Positions 48,102 to 54,825 of a stretch of DNA of 64,000 nucleotides are shown here, piece after piece. Source of the stretch: RFSX01 sp964495785. Lineage in GTDB: Bacteria > Bacteroidota > Bacteroidia > Chitinophagales > Saprospiraceae. Position numbers and translations under genes: made by a program. Location: contig CAZBXL010000007.1 of the NCBI GenBank assembly GCA_964495785.1, positions 18,083 to 82,082 of the forward strand. The letters are read 5' to 3'. The notes under the pieces were generated by a model. The model ran no database searches, was not told the origin of the DNA, and was given only the letters and a program-made list of their open reading frames with translations. Every line of letters starts with the position of its first letter. Positions within the stretch are counted from its first letter, which is position 1.

Positions 48102-48262
48102 ATACTATCTCCAGTTATTCTCTTTAAATCGTAGGGAGGATATAAAAGCTCCTTATTAGACTATTCAGTTTAATTTTTACCCTCTGGTGAAGAGATGAAA
48201 TATTTTCCTACTGAAATCAAAGAGTCTTATGCACATCAGTTACGATAAGTTATTCAGAGTTC

Positions 48263-48270
48263 TAACTTTG
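48263..48270 (+). promoter_or_regulatory. -7 promoter box TAACTTTG directly before ligD
   Basis: Exact TAnnTTTG match that ends 5 nt before the GTG start at 48276. If used, the mRNA would be leaderless or nearly so. Confidence 0.45.
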
Positions 48271-48275
48271 CAATT

Positions 48276-50585
48276 GTGGCACCTAAGTATATACATACAG
48301 AGATAGAAGGTAGAAAGCTTAAGATCAGCAATCTCGATAAAATATTGTATCCCAGTGTGGGTGCAACTAAAGCTGAGATCATCCAATATTATATTGATGT
48401 AGCGCCTTATATGCTCAGGTATATTAGAGGAAGACCATTGACGCTGATACGGTTTCCTGATGGGATAGATAAGACGCAGTTTTATTCTAAGTCTAAACCA
48501 GACTGGGCACCTGATTGGGTAAGAAGCGTAGATATAGGACATACTGATAGTGTCATATCCTATGTTGTTGCTCAGGGAACGCCTACATTGGTATGGTTAG
48601 CTAATCTGGCAGCATTGGAGATACATCCTATGCAGATGATGATCGATAATATGGAATTACCCGACCACTATATTTTTGATTTAGACCCACCAGAGAATGG
48701 CGATTTTGAAATTGTCAAAGAGATTGCTCTTAGATTAAAGTCTTTTTTAGAAAATTATAATCATACACCTTTTATAAAAACCTCAGGTAGTAAAGGTCTT
48801 CATATATATGTGCCTATAGAAAAGAATTCTTCTCATGAGCAGATGACAGAGTGGGTTAAGAAGATAGCTAAGTTATTCGTTTCTCAAAATAAAAATATCA
48901 GCACTATAGCTATGTCAAAAGAGAAGCGGGATGGGAAGACGCTTATAGATATTTTTAGAAATCATAAAACTCATACAGCCGTTGCACCTTTTAGTTTGCG
49001 AGGTAAAGAAGGAGCACCTATTTCCTTTCCTATTCCTTGGGAGATTGTCTCTGAACTGAGAAGTTCTAAAGATATCCACATTAAAAACTACAAAGAGTAT
49101 CTTGATAAATATGGAAACCCTTGGGCTGATTTTTATGATTCAGCTGCAGCGTTGCATACTTCGGTATCGAACGAGGTAGTCTTAGATGAGAAGGTCGTAG
49201 AAAAACTAAAAGCATATGTTGATAAGAGAGATTTGGATACTACACCAGAGCCAGGATTAGAACCCATTCAGAGTTCTGGTAATCAATTTTGCATACAACT
49301 ACATGCTGCACAGAATTTGCATTATGATCTTAGATTAGAGAATGATGGTGTACTGATGAGCTGGGCGATTCCTAAGGGTCTTCCTCATGATAAGGGTGTC
49401 AAGAGATTAGCGATCAGGACAGAAGATCATCCTATGAAGTATCTGACATTTGAGGGTACTATTCCGGCAGGAGCATATGGCGCTGGTGAGATGTGGGTTT
49501 TCGTTTCTGGCGAGATAGAATGGATAGAGAAAAAAGATTCTAAGTATAAATTCAAATTGGTAGCTGAAGCTTATAATAGATCCTTTCAACTATTCAAGAC
49601 AAAAGATAATCAATGGCTCATCGAGCAGATTTCTAATGATGATTATAGTGAGATCCATATGCCTATAAACCCTATGCTTGCTGGTGTGAGCAAGGAGGTG
49701 CCATCAGGAGACAAATATATATATGAGATTAAGTGGGACGGTATTAGATGTTTGATTTATTTACACAATGAGGAAATAAAAATATATTCGAGAAGCGGTA
49801 GAGATATATCAGATAAGTTTCCGGAGTTATTAGATCCTGAAATGTTTGATGTAGAATCTGGTATATTCGATGGTGAAATCGTAAGCTTAGATGAACAAGG
49901 ACGTCCCATCTTTAGTCAGGTCATATCCAGGATGCACACCACAGGTAAGAATTCTATAGAACGACTCATGCAAAGGACACCTGTGATTGGCTATCTTTTT
50001 GATTGTATTATGCTTGATGGAAAATACATTAATAAGGAACCATTGCATAAGAGGCAGTCATGGCTGAATGTGTCATTAAAGAAAGGAAAAGCCTATCGTG
50101 TAAGTGAGGCGATAAGTGATGGAGATGGCTTATATGAAGCCACCAAGAATATGAATATAGAAGGCATCATGGCAAAAGACAAAGAAGCGCAGTACCACAT
50201 AGGAGAGAGGTCAGACGCATGGCTCAAAGTCAAACATAGAACTAAAGCCATGTGCCTCATAGCTGGGTATACAACTGGCAAGGGTGATAGGTCTGATTTG
50301 TTTGGAGCTCTTCATTTGGTGGTGCCCAATGAAGATGGAGCTTTGGTCTATATGGGTAAAGTAGGAACGGGATTTGATTCAGATAAGATGAAGATGTTGT
50401 ATAATAAGTTTCAGGGTGTAAAAATTGAAAATAAACCGTTTGAAAAAGCGACTGATGATGATCGACATTCTGTATGGTTAGATCCTGTCATTGAATGTGA
50501 AATACAGTATGCCTCATTAGCTAATACAGGTGTATATAGAGAACCAGTTTTTATCAGATTAATAGAGCGTAAAAAAAATAAATAG
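48276..50585 (+). CDS. ligD: ATP-dependent DNA ligase D (polymerase, 3'-phosphoesterase and ligase domains)
   Basis: 769 residues from a GTG start; no ATG lies before the conserved IEGRKLKISNLDKILYP. Domain order is POL-PE-LIG, the mycobacterial order rather than the PE-LIG-POL order of Pseudomonas. POL (about 5-295) has the metal Asp135 and Asp137 (FDLDPP) and Asp225 (LIDIFRN). PE (about 325-455) has His343, His349, Asp351 and Arg353 (HAAQNLHYDLRLE) and His385 (EDHPMKY). LIG (about 462-769) has the adenylated Lys486 (EIKWDG). It fills, trims and seals double-strand breaks in non-homologous end joining. Ku begins 1 bp after its stop. Confidence 0.95.
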   Translation: MAPKYIHTEIEGRKLKISNLDKILYPSVGATKAEIIQYYIDVAPYMLRYIRGRPLTLIRFPDGIDKTQFYSKSKPDWAPDWVRSVDIGHTDSVISYVVAQGTPTLVWLANLAALEIHPMQMMIDNMELPDHYIFDLDPPENGDFEIVKEIALRLKSFLENYNHTPFIKTSGSKGLHIYVPIEKNSSHEQMTEWVKKIAKLFVSQNKNISTIAMSKEKRDGKTLIDIFRNHKTHTAVAPFSLRGKEGAPISFPIPWEIVSELRSSKDIHIKNYKEYLDKYGNPWADFYDSAAALHTSVSNEVVLDEKVVEKLKAYVDKRDLDTTPEPGLEPIQSSGNQFCIQLHAAQNLHYDLRLENDGVLMSWAIPKGLPHDKGVKRLAIRTEDHPMKYLTFEGTIPAGAYGAGEMWVFVSGEIEWIEKKDSKYKFKLVAEAYNRSFQLFKTKDNQWLIEQISNDDYSEIHMPINPMLAGVSKEVPSGDKYIYEIKWDGIRCLIYLHNEEIKIYSRSGRDISDKFPELLDPEMFDVESGIFDGEIVSLDEQGRPIFSQVISRMHTTGKNSIERLMQRTPVIGYLFDCIMLDGKYINKEPLHKRQSWLNVSLKKGKAYRVSEAISDGDGLYEATKNMNIEGIMAKDKEAQYHIGERSDAWLKVKHRTKAMCLIAGYTTGKGDRSDLFGALHLVVPNEDGALVYMGKVGTGFDSDKMKMLYNKFQGVKIENKPFEKATDDDRHSVWLDPVIECEIQYASLANTGVYREPVFIRLIERKKNK

Positions 50586-50586
50586 T

Positions 50587-51372
50587 ATGAGATCAATATG
50601 GAAAGGGCACATTAGATTTTCTTTGGTCACGATTCCTATTCAGGTATTCAGTGCTGTAGAGAGTAAAAATAATATCAGCTTTAAGCAATTGCACAAGGAG
50701 GATAACGGTCCGATAGGATACTCTAAAGTGTGTAAGGTCTGTAATGAAAAAGTACCCTATGCGGATATAGTTAAAGGATATGAATACGAACCAGATAGTT
50801 ATGTCATCATAGAGAAGTCTGATCTCGATAATATAAAGCTGAAGAGTAATAGAGTAATAGACATAGAAGCATTTGTAGATATCAATGAAGTACATCCATC
50901 AAGGTATGAAAATGTATATTTTGTCGGACCCAATGGGGACGTAGCCACCAAGACTTTCAATCTGTTCTCTAAGACACTTAAGGGATCTAATAAAGCAGGC
51001 ATAGGACGATTGATCCTCAGAGATAGAGAGGATGTTGTTCTTATTACAGAACACGAGGGTGGTCTGATGATGTATAAGCTGAGGTATCCTTACGAGGTAA
51101 GAGACATCAAAGATATACCTGACCTCAAAGAAGAAGAAGTAGATACGGCCCAATTAAAATTAGCAGAACAACTTGTAGAATCTCTAACTAAGAAGTTTGA
51201 AGATGTGAGTTTTGAAGATCGATATAGGGACGCATTACTCGAACTCGTAGAGCAAAAAGTATCAGGCAAAGAGGTCGTAAGTATATCAGAAGCAGAGGTG
51301 GAAACATCTGTCGTAGATATAATGGCTGCTCTCAAAAAGAGTATTGACGAAGCCAAGAAAAAAGGAGCTTGA
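50587..51372 (+). CDS. ku: Ku protein for non-homologous end joining
   Basis: 261 residues, typical of bacterial Ku. The N-terminus is canonical (MRSIWKGHIRFSLVTIPI.V..A), followed by FKQLH, GYEYEPDSYVI, Y..P and the core beta barrel; the C-terminus is basic (KKSIDEAKKKGA). It forms a homodimeric ring on DNA ends and recruits LigD. The start is 1 bp after the ligD stop, so translation is probably coupled. No plus-strand terminator is evident after it; the hairpin downstream faces the other way. Confidence 0.95.
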   Translation: MRSIWKGHIRFSLVTIPIQVFSAVESKNNISFKQLHKEDNGPIGYSKVCKVCNEKVPYADIVKGYEYEPDSYVIIEKSDLDNIKLKSNRVIDIEAFVDINEVHPSRYENVYFVGPNGDVATKTFNLFSKTLKGSNKAGIGRLILRDREDVVLITEHEGGLMMYKLRYPYEVRDIKDIPDLKEEEVDTAQLKLAEQLVESLTKKFEDVSFEDRYRDALLELVEQKVSGKEVVSISEAEVETSVVDIMAALKKSIDEAKKKGA

Positions 51373-51390
51373 TCATCATTTTATAAAAAA

Positions 51391-51422
51391 AATCTTCTGA
51401 GTTACGAATAACCCAGAAGATC
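51391..51422 (-). terminator. Rho-independent terminator (second of two, minus strand)
   Basis: Minus-strand stem ATCTTCTGGGTTA/TAACTCAGAAGAT (one mismatch), loop TTCG, then a T run. It backs up the terminator at 51535 and protects the Ku gene from antisense transcription. Confidence 0.75.
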
Positions 51423-51534
51423 AAAATTGATCAACATGCTATTGATACATCTTTTGGTTGGGAGACATTGATTTTTTTTGTTGTTGGCTTATTTTATATT
51501 GGAATAATATAATTCTCACCTATATAATAGAATA

Positions 51535-51573
51535 GAAAAAACCAACCCGTGAACATGCAAGGCACGGGCTGGT
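51535..51573 (-). terminator. Rho-independent terminator (minus strand)
   Basis: 11-bp minus-strand stem ACCAGCCCGTG/CACGGGTTGGT (one G-U pair) with an 11-nt loop, then a T run. It lies 18 bp after the stop of the 51592 gene. Confidence 0.9.
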
Positions 51574-51591
51574 CAACCAACTAAATACAAT

Positions 51592-51930
51592 TTACTTTTT
51601 AATTTTTACAGGCACTGTGTATGTCTTGAATGTTTCAAGATTTTTAGACTGTAATTTTTTATAGTTTAGTTTGCTCTTCAAGCTTTCATCTAATTTTTCA
51701 TTGTCAGTAGAAATCACAATTATTTCTCCAGTAGAATTTATCATGAAGTCAATTTTTATTGTTTCGTCATGGTCGATAGAACTTATATCCATGCCTTCTA
51801 ATAATTTTGCTATTTGATTTGTGACTTTAGAGTATTTGTCGCCATCATTTATTGGATCTGCAGCAAAAGAAGAAAAATAAAATAAGCCCATAAATAATGT
51901 CGTAAGGAAAAGTGATTTTGTGATTTTCAT
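51592..51930 (-). CDS. Small secreted protein of unknown function
   Basis: 112 residues with a signal peptide (MKITKSLFLTTLFMGLFYFSSFA) cleaved near AAD. The mature 88 residues have the pattern 'IKIDFMINSTGEIIVISTDN' followed by a C-terminal strand (TYTVPVKIKK), which is reminiscent of the TonB C-terminal fold, though the match is weak. No cysteine or membrane segment. Probably periplasmic. Convergent with ku and insulated by two terminators. Confidence 0.7.
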   Translation of the reverse strand: MKITKSLFLTTLFMGLFYFSSFAADPINDGDKYSKVTNQIAKLLEGMDISSIDHDETIKIDFMINSTGEIIVISTDNEKLDESLKSKLNYKKLQSKNLETFKTYTVPVKIKK

Positions 51931-52125
51931 GAATTTGTTTTTTAGTTTGATAATAATTTTATTTGAACGCCAATACTCTAAGAACGAGCTGAATTTAAAG
52001 TGAGTTACAGTGATCAGATGAATGATTCATTATTTCCGACAAGTGTAGTAGGATTTCGTATTAACGAATGAGACTTTGATAAAAGCATGATTTTTGAAAA
52101 GCGATAGATTACTATCTTAGATGCT

Positions 52126-52815
52126 ATGTTAAAAATCTTATCATGGAACATAAGGCAAGGCGGTGGTACTCGAGTAGTGCATATATGTGATCGACTTGAA
52201 AGATTTGGTGCTCAGATAGTCGTCCTCTCGGAGTTCAGAAATAATAAATCTGGCGATCTCATTAGAAGAAAGTTACTAAAGGCAGGGTATAAGTTTCAGA
52301 ATATAAGTGGCTCCTCAGGAAATTCTAATTCTGTTGCTATATTTTCTAAGGTAGAATGTATCCATCATCTTTATCCTGATTCTGACCCTATCTATTCACA
52401 TAACATAATCTCCTCTGAGTATGAGGCCTTCACATTATATGGCATGTACCTTCCTCATAAGAAAAAGCATGTGATCTTTGATTTTTTAATTAAAGAAGCT
52501 AAGAAAGGTCATTCTGGTATCATGGTAGGAGATTACAACACCGGTAAGAATTATATCGATCAAGTAGGTGATTCCTTTTGGTATTCTGATAAGCTCACTG
52601 AATTAGAGGCTGAGAACTATACTGACGCTTTTAGATTCAAGTATGGAAATGTAAAAGAGTACTCTTGGTATAGTCATCATAAGAATGGTTATCGATACGA
52701 CCATACTTATGTTCATGAGACGATACTTCCTGTAGTGACTGATTGTTATTATCTACATGAATGGCGTGAGGAAAAGCTATCTGACCATTCGCCTATGGTC
52801 TTGGAGTTAGGGTAA
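52126..52815 (+). CDS. Endonuclease/exonuclease/phosphatase (EEP) family hydrolase
   Basis: 229 residues, no signal peptide, so cytoplasmic. EEP motifs in order: SWNIRQGG (Asn8), VVLSEFR (Glu36), YGMYLP, VGDYNTG (Asp136, Asn138), RYDHTYV (Asp192, His193) and SDHSPM (Asp220, His221). The core is compact, like exonuclease III or small DNase members, and all metal and catalytic positions seem intact. Its closeness to ligD-ku makes a DNA-end processing role plausible, but it is separated from them by a minus-strand gene. Substrate unproven. A TATCTTAG sequence at 52113 is a weak promoter candidate. Confidence 0.85.
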   Translation: MLKILSWNIRQGGGTRVVHICDRLERFGAQIVVLSEFRNNKSGDLIRRKLLKAGYKFQNISGSSGNSNSVAIFSKVECIHHLYPDSDPIYSHNIISSEYEAFTLYGMYLPHKKKHVIFDFLIKEAKKGHSGIMVGDYNTGKNYIDQVGDSFWYSDKLTELEAENYTDAFRFKYGNVKEYSWYSHHKNGYRYDHTYVHETILPVVTDCYYLHEWREEKLSDHSPMVLELG

Positions 52816-52830
52816 TTGTGTAAAATAAAA

Positions 52831-52861
52831 TAAGAGATGGAATTTAGATATCCATCTCTTA
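52831..52861. terminator. Terminator hairpin between convergent genes
   Basis: Perfect stem TAAGAGATGGA/TCCATCTCTTA with loop ATTTAGATA. On the minus strand it is followed by an interrupted T-rich tract; on the plus strand the tail is poor. It sits between the convergent genes at 52126 and 52874. Confidence 0.7.
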
Positions 52862-52873
52862 TCAGAATGTCTT

Positions 52874-53305
52874 TTAAGCAAAAATCAAGTATAGTGCTGT
52901 GATGGCTACCATTCCTATTAGTGATGATACTACAGCATTCTTTTTAGGTTTCTTAAAGAATATAGCCACTATTATTAGTCCAAGTAGCCCAAGTAAAAAT
53001 CCTAATGCGAACCCACCCCAATTTAATTCAAATTGGTCAGTTGTCATCATCTTTGCCTCTGCATTGACTTCACCTTTCTTTATTTTTTTCTTTAGCATTT
53101 TTTTTGTGACCATAAATTCAACACGGTCTTTAATGCTGAGTTTTTTGGTACTCATATTTTTGACGTCCTTGAATTTTAAGTTTACAAACTCGCCCACAGT
53201 TATGTATTCATCCTTTGGAGGATTTGGATTGGTAGTTACTGCGTAAGTATTAAAAGAGATAATACTAATAAGAAGGATAAGAGATAGTTTTGTAAGGTTT
53301 TTCAT
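52874..53305 (-). CDS. Small membrane protein of unknown function
   Basis: 143 residues: signal peptide (MKNLTKLSLILLISIISFNTYA), a 75-residue periplasmic or outer part with a lysine-rich helix (KKMLKKKIKKGE), then two membrane segments (about 97-117, GFALGFLLGLLGLIIVAIFF, and 123-142) joined by a short basic loop (KKPKKN). No motif I recognise. It is divergent from the sigma factor gene across about 200 bp. Confidence 0.7.
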   Translation of the reverse strand: MKNLTKLSLILLISIISFNTYAVTTNPNPPKDEYITVGEFVNLKFKDVKNMSTKKLSIKDRVEFMVTKKMLKKKIKKGEVNAEAKMMTTDQFELNWGGFALGFLLGLLGLIIVAIFFKKPKKNAVVSSLIGMVAITALYLIFA

Positions 53306-53508
53306 ATATGATTTGTTTAATTAAAGAATCACAACTAAGAAACAAAAAAAATATTATCACAAGGATAAAATCACATATTTCTATTATAAATAATTTGTGT
53401 AATCAGAACAGCGAGATTGTATATAAAGCAATTTTTTATTAGGTCTTGAACCTTATTAGCTTATATCTTGAGCTTACAATTATTTTATTTATTATTTTAC
53501 CCTTTGTA

Positions 53509-54069
53509 ATGAGTAACCACGAGGATAAATATTTGAATTACCTGCTAAGTAATGACCAGAAGGGCATTAAGGCTATATACGATGAGTATTTGCCTAAGAT
53601 AGAGTCCATCTTAAAGCCTATGGGTTGTTCTCGCGATAATGCATGGGAGATTTTTCAAGAATCTCTAATTGTTATTCTTTCTAAAGCCCGTAAGCCTGAT
53701 TTTAAGCTAACAAGCTCATTTTATACCTATTTGGTGAGTGTTTCTAAGTTTAAATGGTATAATCTTTCGAAAAAAAAATCAAACAAAGAGCTAACTATTG
53801 AGGAACATAATACATTAATAAGTGGAGAAGATATCGAAGCGGACATCTTTCAGACAGAAAGGTATAGGCTTTATAAGGCTAAAATGGCTGAACTTTCTCC
53901 AAATTGTCGACAGATTTTAGAATTATTTTTTGACCAAACTTCATTAAAGAACATAGCTGAAAAGTTAAAATTATCGAGTGAAAACTCGGCAAAACAGAAA
54001 AAATTTCAGTGTCAAAAGAAATTGATAGCATTGATACAAAGTGATGCCAAGTTTAAAGGTCTATTATGA
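53509..54069 (+). CDS. RNA polymerase sigma-70 family factor (ECF-type)
   Basis: 186 residues from the ATG at 53509; a TTG at 53446 would add a hydrophobic 21-residue leader not expected for a sigma factor. Region 2 spans about 5-90 (YDEYLPKIESILKPMGCSRDNAWEIFQESLIVI ... FYTYLVSVSKFKWYN broken here by spacing) and region 4 about 125-175 (LSPNCRQILELFF, SLKNIAEKL.LS). It directs RNA polymerase to a specific promoter set. The last 4 bp overlap the next gene (ATGA), so it is translationally coupled to the putative anti-sigma protein. No target promoter can be named. Confidence 0.85.
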   Translation: MSNHEDKYLNYLLSNDQKGIKAIYDEYLPKIESILKPMGCSRDNAWEIFQESLIVILSKARKPDFKLTSSFYTYLVSVSKFKWYNLSKKKSNKELTIEEHNTLISGEDIEADIFQTERYRLYKAKMAELSPNCRQILELFFDQTSLKNIAEKLKLSSENSAKQKKFQCQKKLIALIQSDAKFKGLL

Positions 54070-54785
54070 AAATTACAGAAGATAACAAATACGAACTAAT
54101 AGATAGCTACATCTCTGGTCAGATGGACTATAAGGACGTACAAGAGTTTGAATCAATCATCAAAAATGATGACAACCTACAAGCTGAATTAAGTCTTATA
54201 AAAGAATTACATGAATTCCAAGAATTCTCTGTTCAAGAAGCTAATCTAAAAGCGACACTAAATACTATAAGAAATAATCCTAAGCCTAAAGGCAACGTCA
54301 TCAAGTTTTTGATCCTATTTGCTATAGCGGCTTGTATATTTTTCTTATTTCTCAAAACTATCAACCAAGGAAGTGTTTCAGATTCTTATGGTCCCATAGC
54401 TATGGTAGAACCACTGGAAATTATAACTAAAGCTGATAACAATTTCAAAGACCTCAGAGTCATGCAAGATTTATACAATTCGAAGGAGTATAAATCTGCT
54501 TATCCATATTTATTGAGCTATCTTCAATCTAATCCAGGAGACTTGGATGTCATATTAGCTAAGGGTATTGCACTCATGGAAATGCAAAAATTCTCTGATG
54601 CCCAAGATGTATTCAGTCAGATAGAAGCGCTTAATCCTAGAGTCAAAAAATACAAATGGTACATGGCTATCAATTATATCAAACAAGGTCAGGAAGAAAA
54701 AGCCAAGTCCCTACTCAACGAAATACGAGCAGAAAAATCTTACAATCACGATAAAGTCTCGCAATTATTAGAGACTATAAAGTAG
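54066..54785 (+). CDS. Membrane TPR protein, putative anti-sigma factor
   Basis: 239 residues. The N-terminal 60 resemble the cytoplasmic part of Bacteroidota anti-sigma-like proteins (YELIDSYISGQMDYKDVQEFE). A single membrane segment (about 78-98, FLILFAIAACIFFLFL) follows a basic stretch, placing the N-terminus inside. The C-terminal 140 residues are TPR-like helices (SKEYKSAYPYLLSYL, DVILAKGIALMEMQKFSDAQ), predicted periplasmic. The start overlaps the sigma factor stop by 4 bp. Role by inference: holds the sigma factor at the membrane and senses a periplasmic partner through its TPRs. Confidence 0.7.
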   Translation: MKITEDNKYELIDSYISGQMDYKDVQEFESIIKNDDNLQAELSLIKELHEFQEFSVQEANLKATLNTIRNNPKPKGNVIKFLILFAIAACIFFLFLKTINQGSVSDSYGPIAMVEPLEIITKADNNFKDLRVMQDLYNSKEYKSAYPYLLSYLQSNPGDLDVILAKGIALMEMQKFSDAQDVFSQIEALNPRVKKYKWYMAINYIKQGQEEKAKSLLNEIRAEKSYNHDKVSQLLETIK

Positions 54786-54825
54786 ATTGATTTAATAATC
54801 AACGCTTACTAATAACACCCTCATT

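Noticed and set aside
48276..50585. A fusion or rearrangement in LigD because of the domain order
   Set aside because: POL-PE-LIG is the known mycobacterial order; all three domains are intact.
51391..51422. Terminator of the ku gene
   Set aside because: The T run lies on the minus strand side only, so the hairpin serves the opposite gene.
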